A stretch of 64,000 nt of DNA from Taudactylus pleione. Its lineage: Eukaryota > Chordata > Amphibia > Anura > Myobatrachidae. Location of the stretch: the NCBI GenBank assembly GCA_031769625.1, contig JAUIMM010000088.1, positions 11,041,501-11,105,500 of the forward strand, given 5' to 3'. Shown here in pieces: positions 12,655 to 23,633 of this stretch. The translations under genes and the position numbers were made by a program. The notes below the pieces were generated by a model. That model was not told the origin of the DNA. It did not search any database and saw nothing but the letters and a program-made list of their open reading frames with translations. Each line of letters begins with the position of its first letter. The first letter of the stretch is position 1.

Positions 12655-13430
12655 GTCAGGAAGCCGACGGTCGAAATGCCGACCGCCGGCTTCCCAACTG
12701 TCAAATCCCGGCAGGATACTAATGACAGGTGTCAAAATCCCGGTGCCTGTCATTAGACCTACGCCGGTAGTCCGATGCCTGGCATACTGACCGAAGGTAA
12801 GCCAGGCGCGAACAGCTGCGGGGGGGAGGGTTAGGTTTCAGGGCTCACGGGGGGACTTAAGCTGCATACACACACAACGATTTAGTTAATGAACGATTTT
12901 AGTAAACGATTTTTTCCCTTGAAAAAATTAACTAAAATCGTTTACTAAAGTTGTTCATTTACTAAATGTAATGAACGATTTTTTTAGAACTACAATCGAT
13001 TTTTGCATATTAACTTACTGAAAATCGTTCAGTTGACAAGTCTGACTGAACTACAAATTACAAACTACAAACGTGAACGCGCATGAACGATAATCGTTCA
13101 TCGTTTGACTGAGAAAGTGAACGATTTTTTCAAACAATTATCGTTAAACGATCTCGTTTAACGATAATCGTTCAAAAAATCGTTGTGTGTGTATGCACCT
13201 TTTGTGTTAGGCACCCCCCTGTGAGGGTTAGGGTTTGGCTAGGAAAAAAGGGGGGGTGAGGTTATGGTTAGGCACCCCCCCGGGGGACTTAGGTTTAGGC
13301 TGCGGGGACAGGAGGGTTAGGTTTAGGCACTTAGCGGGGGGTTAGGGATAGGCGGGGGGTAAGGTTAGCATTACTTACCTAAATCCGCTGTTGGGATCTT
13401 CACCCCTGCCGTGCTTCCAGCGTCGGCGGT
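12655..13430. mobile_element. CCTAACCC-class element, interrupted
   Basis: Starts with AGCCGACGGTCGAAATGCCG and related inverted pieces (GCCGACCGCCGGCTTCCC, CCGGTGCCTGTCATTAG), then GGGTTAGG-type repeats on the plus strand (12,820-12,860 and 13,205-13,370). It is an inverse-oriented relative of the blocks at 1.5, 3.4 and 57.2 kb. A palindromic MITE (12,859-13,201) splits the GGGTTAGG stretch, so the insertion is younger than this element. Confidence 0.6.
12859..13201. mobile_element. palindromic MITE, GCATACACACACAACGATT ends
   Basis: Ends AAGCTGCATACACACACAAC and, inverted, AAGGTGCATACACACACAAC. The interior is a large imperfect palindrome made of repeated AACGATT / AATCGTT words. It is related in design to 22,772-23,132 and 59,363-59,671. 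No target duplication could be fixed with certainty. It is non-coding. Confidence 0.75.
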
Positions 13431-13849
13431 AATACATACTGATTCCTCCACAACCCCCCCCCCCGCCCAACACACTAATGTGTTTTCACATCACAACACA
13501 CTGAAAACTACACACATTATACAAAATACAGACTGCATGTGATTGTGTTGGTATTTTTTGGGGAGTAGCTAGAAATATATAATGAATAAAGCCAAAAAAA
13601 GAGGAATAGACCTATGCAAAGTACATAAATATTGATTAAGAATAGATGCTGAGAATAACACCTATAGTACTGAACATATAAGGAGTGGGACTGTGTCATT
13701 ATCTCTTTCTGCAGAATAAGAACAGGTTCTGAGGATAATACCCATCATATTGAACAAGTAGTGGTACTGTGCATCTGTCTGTACATGCAGATAGAACTGA
13801 TACTGAGAATTGCATGCAGCAGGGGTGTCTTTAGAGAGGAGGGGACCCG

Positions 13850-14165
13850 TGTGCACTCCCCGTGTGGGGCCCCTTCCTCTCTCCCCGGTGGCTGGCAGCC
13901 GACTGACGCGGCTGGCCAGAAACCGGAGCCTTAGTAAACTCTGGGCACTAGAGTGAGTCCGGAGTCTACTGCGCATGCGCAGAATACCGGAGAAATGGCA
14001 GCGGCGGCCATTTTCCGGTGTTCTGACCAGCACTGACACCCGACGCAGGACCACGGATAGGTAAGTTTAAAAAAATATGGGTGCAGGGTGTGCGGTGCGG
14101 GGCCCCCCTGGACCCGGGGGCCCGTGTGCCCCGCACGCACTGCACCCATTATAGATATGCCACTG
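13850..14165 (-). repeat. GC-rich dispersed repeat
   Basis: Read on the minus strand, this matches 24,262-24,500: ATAATGGGTGCAG, GGGCCCCCGGGTCC, then an AAACTTACCTATCCG stretch, GGTGTCAGTGCTGG, CCATTTCTCCGGTATTCTGC and TCTAGTGCCCAGAGT. The shared order in two places shows a dispersed repeat. It carries long shadow frames (130 and 98 residues) that are not conserved as protein between the two copies as far as I can see. Confidence 0.6.
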
Positions 14166-14411
14166 GCATGCAGATAAAGACAAATGTTAAGTTTTTTTAC
14201 AAAGAGAATAAGGAGATATTGTAACAATTACATGCAGCACGTGGCACTGTACAGTTGTATGTATATACAGAAAAAGGACAGGTTACTAGTTTTACAGCCA
14301 GTATGCAGAACAAGAGATGTGGTACATTGTGGCCAATAGTAGTAGAAAATACATGAATAAAGGATTTATTATATAAGAGATTTACTAAAGTGTGTCTTTC
14401 AAGACCCTATG

Positions 14412-14727
14412 CAGTGGTTCCCAAACTTTTTTGACTCACTGCACCCTAGAGTATCAGTATTGTGTTCACGGCACCCCTAAGCCAATAGTTTGTTATTGAG
14501 AAATTGAGAAAAAAATGTAGTATGTAATAAAGTGAAGTAAATTGTGCTTACCTGTCATCCTTAGGGTCAGTTATGTGGGTGACAGGTTTGTGCTTCTGTT
14601 TGTCCACATATTTACATTACATTGACCATAAAAAATTTGATTCTGTGCTGGACCACCAACCTGAGGCACCCCTGCAAGTGTCCCGAGGCACCCCAGGGTG
14701 CTGCGGCCCACAGTTTGGGAACCACTG
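14412..14727. mobile_element. hAT-type MITE (CAGTGGTTCCCAAAC ends)
   Basis: The terminal inverted repeat is CAGTGGTTCCCAAAC at the left and GTTTGGGAACCACTG at the right, with a CCCTATG direct repeat at 14,405-14,411 and 14,728-14,734. CAGTGGTTC-type ends are typical of the hAT superfamily, where 8-bp duplications are usual; here 7 bases match. The GCACCCC / GGCACCCC words inside are usual for these MITEs. It is 316 bp long and non-autonomous. Confidence 0.85.
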
Positions 14728-14973
14728 CCCTATGGTTTGCTGGTGCTTTTATAAAGCCATGCAATTTACTAAAGGCAAAACAACATCAAATAAATACCAT
14801 ATTTTGTTCTTTTCTGACTGTACATATAGGTCTTACCTACCAGAACCATGGCTAAAGAATATACCTTTTCCTCATATGAGGAGTATATTCCACAACTACT
14901 GGTTAGCAAATCTTCCCCCTGTCTAGCAGCTATAGAAGTCTATTTGTGAAGATGTGGCCATAAAATAGATTTT

Positions 14974-15144
14974 GGGGGAGATGTACTAACCCTTGCAGAG
15001 AGATAAAGTGGAGAGAGATAAAGTACCAACCAAAGCTCCTATCACATTACAGGCTGTGTTTGAAAAATGACAGTTAGGAGTTGATTGGTTGGTACTTTAT
15101 CTCTCTCCACTTTAGCTTTCTTCAATGCTTAGTACATATATCCC
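14974..15144. mobile_element. palindromic MITE, CCAATCAGCTCCTAACT family
   Basis: Left end GATGTACTAACCCTTGCAG, right end CAATGCTTAGTACATATATC. The inner arms AGTACCAACCAAAGCTCC and GAGTTGATTGGTTGGTACT pair. It is related to 380-545 and 31,810-32,602 and has no coding capacity. Confidence 0.75.
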
Positions 15145-15466
15145 TGACAGTGGTAAATGTACTCTTATCGCTTCGCTGGCCACTATGGGTGCCCTCTGCA
15201 TATGCGCCACCCGACATTTGGAACTGGATGCCTGTTTTAAAGTGGTAAAAAATAGAAGTGCCAATTATTTTAATGTAATCAATTAAGGAAAAAATGCCTA
15301 CATTTCTTCCACTGTATCGCCTGCAGCAATAAGAGTACCTGGTGGCACAGGTACCACCACTGTCTTTTTTCAAAAGGAGGCTATCCCCTGAGACACCCAG
15401 CTGACAGGCTTGCAATATAGGCAGAATCTCTATCTCTAACGGAAACAGATATCTGCACTAGAGTTA

Positions 15467-15763
15467 GTGCACAGTACCCCTATAATATTTATTAGCTTAT
15501 TTATAAATCATTTGAAGTATTCTATCAGGACTTTCACCCCTTTCTCTCTGCGAGTTGCTGTTATCTATCGCCCGCCTGGGCCACCGCAACAATTTCTGGA
15601 ACATTTTTCAGCCTGGCTCCCTCACTTCCTATCCTCAGACATCTCCACCATCATTATGGGTGATTTCAATATCCCCATTGACAGTCCACAATCTCCTCAT
15701 GCCTCCAAACTACTCTCTCTAACCTCCTCTCTTGGCCTCTCCCAATGGACTGACTACTCATAA
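15467..15763 (+). pseudogene. L2 ORF2 endonuclease fragment
   Basis: The 98-residue frame holds the C-terminal half of an AP-like endonuclease. YRPPGP at residues 34-39 and GDFN at 65-68 are conserved endonuclease motifs. The first 20 or so residues are probably flanking sequence read in frame. The expected continuation is in a different reading frame ([12 protein letters not shown] in the next frame), so a single-base frameshift near 15,755 separates it from the rest of ORF2. The N-terminal catalytic part is missing, so it is not functional. Confidence 0.85.
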
Positions 15764-18358
15764 GGAGGACCACTGCCTTGATCTTGTATTTACCAGACTA
15801 TGCTCAGTTTCTGATTTCACTAATGCTCCTTTCCCTCTCTCAGATCATAACCTTATCACTTGCACACTTTCCTCCATTACATCAACCTCAATGTCAGTGA
15901 AATCAACCAAACCTCCTAAAACCCGCAGAAATATTAATGTGATTAACTTTCAACATGCATCACACCTAAACCAGATTCTAGTAAAAGCCCTCGATGAAGT
16001 AGCTCCAGCTACCCATCACACTCCGCGTAGACTCAGACGGCAACCGTGGCATTCTAACTTAACAAGGCATCTACAAAAACTATCACGTAAAGTAGAACGT
16101 CAGTGGCGAAAGTCTCGCACTCCAAGTGACTTCCTCACATATAAGTCTATCTACAACTCTTATCGTACTGCTCTGGACACTGCCAAGCAAATATATTTCC
16201 AATCTCTTATCTCTGCTCAAGCCTCTAACCCCAAGCGACTTTTTAATACATTTAAACTGCTTCTTACCCCTCCCTCACCCAAGCCACCTGCTACTATCTG
16301 TGCACAAGATCTTGCTTCCTATTTCAAGGACAAGATTGATAATATCCGAAATGAAATGTTATTCTCTTCCTCAGCTAGTGACCTACTCAATTCCCTACCT
16401 GAACCCTCTGGCACATTCTCTTCATTTGACCCCACAAATGAAGATGAAGTATCTACACTCTTCTCATCCTCCTACTCTATTACCTCTCCTCTAGATCCTA
16501 TACCCTCACAAATTAGTAAAGCTCTGTCTCCTGTGCTCATCCCAACCCTAACTAAAATCTGTAATCTCTCTCTTTCTACTGGCATCTTTCCATCACTGTT
16601 CAAGCATGCAGTGATTACTCCCATTCTGAAAAAAAAAAATTCTGACCCTAACACTCTCTCTAATTACCGTCCTATCTCCCAGCTCCCATGCCCCTCCAAG
16701 CTACTGGAGAGACTTGTCTACACCCGCCTCACACACTTTCTTAACACCCACAACTTATTGGACCCACTTCAGTCTGGCTTTCGTTCCCAGCACTCCACAG
16801 AGACAGCACTGACTAAGGTAGTAAATGATTTGGTCACTGCCAAGGCTAAAGGCCATTACTCACTTCTAATTCTTCTAGATCTCTCTGCTGCTTTTGACAC
16901 TGTTGACCACTCTCTTCTCGTACAAACATTACAATCCCTAGGTCTTAAGGACACAGCCCCTTCTTGGTTCTCTTCCTACCTATCTGATCGCTCTTTTTCT
17001 GTTCGTTTTTCTGATTCTGCCTCCTCTTCGCTACCTCTATCAGTTGGAGTACCGCAAAGCTCTGTCTTATGTCCTCTGCTATTCTCAATCTATACCACCT
17101 CTCTTGGCAAACTAATCCGCTCTTTTGGATTTCAGTATCATCTGTATGCGGATGATACTCAAATCTACCTATCCTCTCCAGATTTATCACCATCTGTATT
17201 GGTCCGTGTCACTGAATGTATTTCTGCCATTTCATCTTGGATGTCATCTCGCTACCTGAAACTTAATATTTCTAAAACAGAATTAATTATATTTCCACCG
17301 GCCAATAACAGTTACCAATCTGATCTCTTTATCACTGTTGATAACTCAACAATCCACTCCACCCCACAAGCTCACTGCCTTGGTGTCATCCTTGATTCTG
17401 AACTGTCCTTTGTTCCCCACATTCAATCTGTCTCAAAATCATGTTACATACATCTAAAAAACATATACAAAATTCGACCATATCTCACACAAGACACTGC
17501 AAAAACTCTAATCCATGCACTCATTATTTCCCGCATTGACTATTGCAATAGTCTCCTTACTGGTCTTCCCAAAAACAGGCTATCGCCATTACAATCCATT
17601 ATGAATGCAGCTGCAAGGCTTATCTTCCTTGCCAAACGTACGTCTGCTGCCCCGCTCTGTCAGTCCCTCCATTGGTTGCCGGTTTTTTACCGTATTCAAT
17701 ACAAAATACTGTTACTTACACATAAGGCCATTAACCGAATTACACCAACATACATCTCTTCACTCATCTCAAAATATCTCCCAACCCGACCTCTCCGCTC
17801 AGCACAAGATCTGCGTCTCTCATCCCCGCGCATTACTTGCTCCCATTTACGGTTACAGGACTTTCTTCGGGCTGCACCCACTCTATGGAATACCTTACCA
17901 CACACAATACACACTTACCTCTACTCTTCAATCCTTCAAACGTTCCCTGAAAACTCACCTCTTCAGACAAGCTTATCAGATTCCAGAACCGACCACATAA
18001 CCTTCATAGCTTCCATGTCTTATTACATCCCCTCTCACAGTCCACACATAACCTCACATATTGTCTTTCTTTCACATACTCCTGACATTTTGCCGACATT
18101 CCTGTGTGACTGGATCATGCAGCCCACCAAGAAACTCTGCATTCTGGCCGGACCAAATTGCAATATATAGCACCTATCCTTGTGTATCAATGCCTATTTC
18201 CCTATAGATTGTAAGCTTGCAAGCAGGGCCCTCTTACCTCTATGTCTGTCTGTTATTACCCTGTTTTGTTCGATCAATGTTTCCAATTGTAAAGCGCAAC
18301 GGAATATGCTGCGCTATATAAGAAACTGTTAATAAATAAATTAAATAAATAAAATAAA
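15530..18358 (+). mobile_element. 5'-truncated L2-clade LINE
   Basis: A non-LTR retrotransposon. It begins inside the apurinic-endonuclease domain, continues through a long reverse transcriptase frame and ends with an L2-type 3' end: GTAAAGCGCAACGGAATATG then GCGCTATATAAG and an AATAAATAAATTAAAT tail. ORF1 and the endonuclease N-terminus are absent, as expected from incomplete target-primed reverse transcription. The 3' end resembles the SINE tails at 5.2 and 9.6 kb. The left boundary is approximate; no target duplication could be identified. Confidence 0.85.
15732..18170 (+). CDS. L2 LINE reverse transcriptase frame
   Basis: An 812-residue open frame: the end of the endonuclease (SDHN at 37-40), then a linker and a reverse transcriptase. 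QSGFR lies at 347-351, LDLSAAFD at 382-389 and the catalytic YADD at 472-475, so all three catalytic aspartates appear present. [12 protein letters not shown] replaces the usual VPQGSVLGPLLF, two likely decay changes at conserved glycines. The C-terminal part has the HWLP-type word typical of L2/CR1-like ORF2. The apparent start codon is an artefact: the true protein begins upstream in another frame. The frame is unusually intact, suggesting a fairly recent insertion, but the frameshift and 5' truncation make it inactive. Confidence 0.85.
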   Translation: MASPNGLTTHKEDHCLDLVFTRLCSVSDFTNAPFPLSDHNLITCTLSSITSTSMSVKSTKPPKTRRNINVINFQHASHLNQILVKALDEVAPATHHTPRRLRRQPWHSNLTRHLQKLSRKVERQWRKSRTPSDFLTYKSIYNSYRTALDTAKQIYFQSLISAQASNPKRLFNTFKLLLTPPSPKPPATICAQDLASYFKDKIDNIRNEMLFSSSASDLLNSLPEPSGTFSSFDPTNEDEVSTLFSSSYSITSPLDPIPSQISKALSPVLIPTLTKICNLSLSTGIFPSLFKHAVITPILKKKNSDPNTLSNYRPISQLPCPSKLLERLVYTRLTHFLNTHNLLDPLQSGFRSQHSTETALTKVVNDLVTAKAKGHYSLLILLDLSAAFDTVDHSLLVQTLQSLGLKDTAPSWFSSYLSDRSFSVRFSDSASSSLPLSVGVPQSSVLCPLLFSIYTTSLGKLIRSFGFQYHLYADDTQIYLSSPDLSPSVLVRVTECISAISSWMSSRYLKLNISKTELIIFPPANNSYQSDLFITVDNSTIHSTPQAHCLGVILDSELSFVPHIQSVSKSCYIHLKNIYKIRPYLTQDTAKTLIHALIISRIDYCNSLLTGLPKNRLSPLQSIMNAAARLIFLAKRTSAAPLCQSLHWLPVFYRIQYKILLLTHKAINRITPTYISSLISKYLPTRPLRSAQDLRLSSPRITCSHLRLQDFLRAAPTLWNTLPHTIHTYLYSSILQTFPENSPLQTSLSDSRTDHITFIASMSYYIPSHSPHITSHIVFLSHTPDILPTFLCDWIMQPTKKLCILAGPNCNI

Positions 18359-18767
18359 TCTGAAAATTGCAGTCAATTTAGATCATCACAGCGGCAGCTT
18401 TCTAAGGAGACTGCTTAGTTTTTCACAGCTTGGCCCTGTCAGATAACACCTTTGGATGGCTTTAGCCATTGTAGCCTATAGGATCCTCTCTGGTAATTAT
18501 ATATGCTGATTTCACTACTTTTATGGGATTTTATCAGAGCCCATATCCCAACATCTCCCCCATATTAAATAGCTCAGCAAAAGCATTCCAATTTGCCACA
18601 ATATGCAGTAATTTCTGGGGCTTTACCACATATTCTAATAAATAGACCACTTAGGGGTAGATATTCTAAAGTTTCTAAAAATTAAAAGTGGTGGTGTTGC
18701 CATAGTAATCAACAAGATTCTAGCTATCATTTCTCTATTGCATTCTAGAACATTATAAGACATAGGG
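18359..18767. other. non-coding, possible decayed MITE
   Basis: Around 18,655-18,765 there are words (TTGCCATAGTAATCAAC, TTCTAGCTATCATTTC, ATTCTAGAA) that resemble the palindromic MITEs at 51,132 and 57,694, but arms and ends are too diverged to call. Nothing else is visible. Confidence 0.4.
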
Positions 18768-19170
18768 CGGGATGCAGCAAAGCAAGAAATGCGGTCAAAC
18801 TCCTGCTGTTTTTGGGGGTCTGACCGCATTTGTCATATGCATCAAGCCCCATAATGAGTATAACCAGTGGCTTTGATGCGGTGGGTAACGCCATCTTCAG
18901 ATGGCGTTGCCCACTTCTATTCACGACGCCCCTCCAGGGAGGGACACATTCGGCACACCTAGAAAATGGGGGTGACACGTCCTGTTTTGTAAAACGGACC
19001 CCGCAGCTGCCCCCTCAAGCTGTCAATCAGGCTGCAGCTTAGGGGGCACTGCGTGCAACGACACAGGATCCGTTCTGCACATGCACAGACAGGGCCCTGT
19101 GCATGTACAGTCCTCCAATTATTATAGTTGTACGCAAACCACAGGGTTTGCATACAACTATGAATCTGCT
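18768..19170. mobile_element. second hairpin-chain repeat, unclassified
   Basis: Consecutive hairpins can be read by eye: AATGCGGTCA / TGACCGCATT, GTAACGCCATC / GATGGCGTTGC, GTCCTGTTTTG / CAAAACGGAC (imperfect), GCAGCTGCCCCCT / AGGGGGCACTGC, GTGCATGCACAG-like around GGGCCC, and ATAGTTGTACGCAAACC / GGTTTGCATACAACTAT at about 19,125-19,162. The layout is that of the GGGCCTGATTCAG family but the sequence is different. Both ends are uncertain, so the class is unknown. Confidence 0.5.
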
Positions 19171-20140
19171 AATAAGCACTGTATTTGGCTACGTGTATTT
19201 CAATGATCTCTAGCATCCAATCTGAGCTAACTGAAGTTAATTGAATTTAAATTAGCTTCTGTCACACTTGCGGCATGCCCAGCAGTACTTACAGAGGTGG
19301 TGAGCTTCCCCCAAGCTCTCACCTCACGGTGAGTAGATGGCGTGTGTTGCAGAGAACGGTCACCGCAACTTTTCCCACCCGTGGGACACTGCGGCGAATA
19401 GATGGGGAAGGTGCGGGTCAGGCTCTTTTACCGGAGCAAGGAGAATTTTGCCCCTTTAAAATCGGGCAGGGCACGGCACGGCACTCTGCTAAAACAGCCT
19501 AGAGGAAACACTATAAAATATAATACAGTAGCCTGTACAGTAACCTCTACTAATCAACATGCAATTATTTTTAATCTAGTCCAAGTTACACAGAAGGGGT
19601 AATTAATGAATGGATAATGCAATATCACTGTCATGCAAAAGCTGCTAATGATGTCACACTTCTGCATTTCCATTTGTGCGTATGGCCTCATGTATGGATT
19701 CGGAGATCCCATTTAACTGTGGACGATGGGCATATACTAGTGTATAATTCGGCCGTATCTGGTTAAACACCATATTGCTAAGATTATATTGTTGGATCCC
19801 ATTATCTCAGCAAGCCCAACGTATGTTGAGTGCTACCATTTTGGTGAGAACTCTGTTTGATGTTAGGTCTACTAATTGGGAAGCATCTGGTCTAGGTCGG
19901 TGAATTCAGTTTATATTATAGACCTCTGTCACCAGTTACTCTGTAAAACTGGCCATGCAATTTATTATGTTTACTCTATTGATCTAACTGTTTTGGATGT
20001 TTTTTATTTCAAATTGCACATGCAAATCTTGCAGCGCTAATACTTTTTATTCCTGGAAAGCATTGCTATTTAAATGCTGCATAAATTAGACAGCATTTTT
20101 TACAATTAATTTAATCTAAAATCCAAGTTGTATTATATAA
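19171..20140. other. non-coding, one GC-rich patch
   Basis: 19,265-19,500 is GC-richer, with a GGTGGTGAGCTT / AAGCTCTCACC hairpin, and may be a further part of the repeat at 18.8 kb. 19,505-20,140 is AT-rich with nothing recognised. Confidence 0.35.
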
Positions 20141-21158
20141 TACTGTTTTTCCACCTAAGTCCCGGATCTGACCCGAGATTTGGAACATACTGTAGTGCTC
20201 GATTCAGACCCGCTCGCTAAGTGCATTCGCACGCAGTGAAAGTATGCAAATCTGCAATCCCACGGCAAAGCATTAACAAGCCCACTATGTCTTAGCGTAC
20301 GATCGTGGTGTGTAACTAGACACCAACTAGCCTGTCTTAAGACGCCCATTAATGCACGTCATCTCCAGGAAGTGTATGCAACCATCGGTAACATCAAGTA
20401 CCATTGGATGCATACAGAGTACTTGTGGTTGACCATACCCTACCGCAAGCACTGCGAGCGCTTAAGTGTAAAATTCAGCCAAGTGACATGTACTATTATG
20501 CTGCGTCTTAATTATGCATGCATCTGAAACGGCGTTGAGATGCTCAGGCACGCCTGAGAGGGGGTCCACCCCCGTTTTCATAGCCCATCCCTTGTCACCA
20601 CCCACAAACTGTTTCTTCACTCATTCTAGCGAGCTGTCTATGCGCAGCAAGCGAATACTTCCCGATCGCATGGACTAGTTCATACACGCGCATTGCGATG
20701 CGTACTCATGCGCAGATTGCAAACATCGGCTGGCTGCATGCAAACGCGGCCTAGCGAGCTTGTCTGAATCAGGCCCACAGTTCCAAAATGGGTCAGACCT
20801 GTGACAGACTCCTTTTCCACTACGATGTCGATCCAGGTTATTCCCGGATTGGTGCCGTTCACACTGCTCACGGGTGCAGTGGAACACTTCTCCTGGCGTT
20901 TGGAGATGACATCAGCTCCAAGCGCTGAGAAACCCGGAAGTCCCCATGCTGTAAGCGGGACCCGGGTCAAACGATGGGGGTTACCGGTTTACACTGCAGG
21001 GTTTCACAGGTCGTTCCCTTGTTAAACTCTGCAAGTTACCTGGGTTGGATTGCCGGGTCACTAGACACTAGAGTCCAACCATTGCCCCTATTACACCTAG
21101 CAGCAACCCGGGTTAACCTGGCAATAACCCGGGTTTTAGCTGTGTTCTAAAAGGGGTA
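20141..21158. mobile_element. TWA-flanked MITE (PIF/Harbinger-like), interrupted
   Basis: Flanked by TAA at 20,138-20,140 and 21,159-21,161. The left end is diverged (TACTGTTTTTCCACC), the right end is CTAAAAGGGGTA, and inner words AACCCGGGTTA and AATAACCCGGGTTTTAGC match copies at 27,093 and 46,850. A 589-bp hairpin MITE sits inside at 20,188-20,776 with target duplication ACA; without it the element would be about 426 bp, close to its relatives (396 and 418 bp). A 3-bp TTA/TAA duplication is typical of PIF/Harbinger elements; the class is inferred from that alone. Confidence 0.75.
20188..20776. mobile_element. GGGCCTGATTCAG-family MITE, divergent copy 10
   Basis: It ends with TCTGAATCAGGCCC and begins with a modified GTGCTCGATTCAGACCC. 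The host element is split between TTGGAACA and ACAGTTCC, which fixes the target duplication as ACA (20,185-20,187 and 20,777-20,779). Interior words (GCATGCATCTG, GCGAGCTGTC, TGCGCAGCAAGCG) relate it loosely to the other copies. It has 7 extra bases before the canonical start. Confidence 0.7.
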
Positions 21159-21229
21159 TAAATAAGCTACATTCAAATATATGTCTGTAAAAGTTTCAGG
21201 AGTTTGAATTCAATTTTCCTGGCACAACG

Positions 21230-21809
21230 AGTGCGGATTCAGAGGTGGACGCTAATGCGTGCGCGGTTGCAAATTTTTGTGGAGTCGCAGCGACAGTAAT
21301 ATGTAAATGCTAGTCTCAGCCTTCCCCCTGTGTACTAGTGTGCACTGGACAGAGCAGGCCCTGACACTCCCACTTTCAATGCCCATGGGCAGAGCAAATC
21401 TGCTGGTGGTTCCAAACACTCCACCCTCGTCCCACCATCACGTTTACCATCGACCCTTGCATCAGCCTATGGCAAGCGTAGCGTCTCCTTCTTAAATTGC
21501 TCTAAATATGGCTGCGGATCTGTGTTTGGGAACGAAGCCCCATTCACTGATACACATGTGACACTCAACCATGAGACTGCCTTTTTTTTGCATTCACTTT
21601 AGACCACCTCCCAGTCACTGCCCAAGAATGCCCATGGGTTTGCTCCACCAATTGTAATGCCAGCACCTCTGTATGCAACAGCGAGCTCTGCGTACACTCA
21701 GGAGAATGCACGCGCCATTGGGGTTTTCAGGAGCTTACACGCATGCGCAGTAGAAATAATTGCTCAACTGCGCAAACATCAGCATAGCGTCCACCTCTCA
21801 ATCAGACCC
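21230..21809. mobile_element. GATTCAGAGGTGGACGC MITE, related variant
   Basis: GATTCAGAGGTGGACGCT at the left pairs with AGCGTCCACCTCTCAATCAG at the right. The ends resemble the GGGCCTGATTCAG family but the interior differs. No target duplication could be fixed, so the boundaries are approximate. Only shadow frames occur inside. Confidence 0.6.
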
Positions 21810-22298
21810 CCCCAGACCCGCTCACCTCTGCCAAGCCCCGCTATCGCAGTGCCAATCGCAGTGCCAACCTGGCGGAGGAGGCAGCCAAAGGTCGGCAACT
21901 ATGCCTATAAATGAAAGGACTACTACATGCAATAACACGGCAATCACGGACAACTACTCCTAATGGTAGTAATATATTAAGCTGTTGCATGGGGAAGCCT
22001 ATTTAACAAATACTGCAGTAGTATTTGTACTTTGACAAAACCATCTCAGAATAACATATATGTTTTGCTGTTGCTATTGCCTACTGTTGACTACATGAAT
22101 GTCAGCTACCAACACTGATCTATCTATAGGCAACAAGAGTGGCCTCTACAGGCTTTAAAATCATTATAATGACAATAATCCTGTTGCTGTCAGTAGTATT
22201 TTTCTGGAAATATAAGTAGTGCTGCAAGTATTTACAATGGATTTCTATTGTGCCATAGACAACAAAATATTATAAAGGTGCTGCTAAGACAACATATA
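21810..22298. other. non-coding, no feature recognised
   Basis: A short direct repeat (CAGTGCCAATCGCAGTGCCAA) near 21,846 is the only pattern. The remainder is AT-rich. Confidence 0.35.
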
Positions 22299-22593
22299 GG
22301 GGCAGATTCAATTAGCAGCAGGGACTTACCGCAGGGTGTTAGCTATTCCATTATTTCCCGCACAGCCTGTGGCTAAAGTGTGGTAAGCCATAGCTGCTGG
22401 GTTAGGTGCCCGAAGCTTTGCAATTGCCGTGGATTTCTGTTTGCACATCAGGAGGTTGTGAGCAGAAATCTGAGTTGAGTGCATCCCCGGGGCTAGTCGT
22501 GGGCTTACCACAGGCAGTAATTGAATAGCTACAGGCACTTAACCCAGGAGCTCAAACCCCACGGTAAGTCCCGCTGCTAATTGAATTTGCTGC
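22299..22593. mobile_element. palindromic MITE, CAATTAGCAGC ends
   Basis: GGCAGATTCAATTAGCAGC at the left and GCTGCTAATTGAATTTGC at the right form the arms, continuing into GGACTTACCGC / GGTAAGTCCCG. ATATA flanks both ends (22,294-22,298 and 22,594-22,598); the real duplication may be 3 to 5 of these bases. It is 295 bp long and non-coding. Confidence 0.75.
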
Positions 22594-22771
22594 ATATAGT
22601 TTTATCACTAATTATTTCTATTAAACAAAACTCTTTCATATAGGATCAATTAATATGTTCAAGATCTACATACAAAATAACTTTCCTTTCCTCTGGTACT
22701 GCCCATTGCTGAACATCACAGGATTTCATCTTTAAACGAGGAAGCACATTATAGGGGCTTCATGCTGTGTT

Positions 22772-23132
22772 AAGGTGCGTACACACTGCTACACACTAGA
22801 CGATTCGCACCATGAGCGATATCGTCTAGTGTGTCCCCTGCAGGGGTGTGCTTTATGTCGTTAACGACATTGAGCACACACATTGAACGATATCAAGAAT
22901 GATATCGTTCAGTGCCGGACACCCTCCCTCATCCCCGCAACATGCAACAACCTGACAATATCGTCAGGTTGGCCTGCATGTTCGGGAGATGAACGACAAT
23001 GACAAGCGACCCGCGGGAGAGTGCATCGTTGGTCGTTATTGTTCATCGTTTTAGCGTACACACTGGGCAATATAGTGAACGATAACAATATCGTTCAGTC
23101 GTTCAAAATATCGGCAAGTGTGTACGCAAGTT
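22772..23132. mobile_element. palindromic MITE, GTGCGTACACAC ends
   Basis: Left AAGGTGCGTACACACT, right AAGTGTGTACGCAAGTT. GTT lies on each side (22,769-22,771 and 23,133-23,135), a plausible 3-bp duplication. The interior has inverted words AACGATATCAAG / ATATCGTTC and CCTGACAATATCGTCAGG. It shares style with 12,859-13,201 and 59,363-59,671. Confidence 0.7.
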
Positions 23133-23633
23133 GTTTCTTTGTACATGTAAAATGCGCTCAGAATGAGACGCGTCCAGCTATGAATGCCTTGCAAAATGCA
23201 AATCAGGAGCAGATGCGCTCATTATATGAAAGGAGGTGTGGCTACACAAAGATAGTATAAAATCAGTTTGCAATGCATACGCATTACAGTACATGGCCGG
23301 ACAGTGTAATTCAGAGTAATAAGTAGCTTGTGAGAAGCACCCACTGACAGGAGCATGGCATAGCACCCAGCAGCTTGGACACAAGTATTCACTATTAGGA
23401 TGGCAGGACAGTCCCATAATAGCTGCATGTTTAGCTGGATGTATTTAGATGCTATAATGTATCAGACTAAAACTGAAGTGCAACAACTTTATTTAGTACA
23501 TTTCTCATGTAAATAACACATAAATAAAATCTATTTTTTCTTTTATATAGATGAACGAAGAACTTAAGTTTGACATAACATAAGGTCATCGACACACACA
23601 TTCCACAGCATATATCCTAACCCACTGCTCCAT

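Noticed and set aside
15732..18170. 812-residue frame as a host gene
   Set aside because: Endonuclease and reverse transcriptase motifs and the L2 3' end show a LINE.
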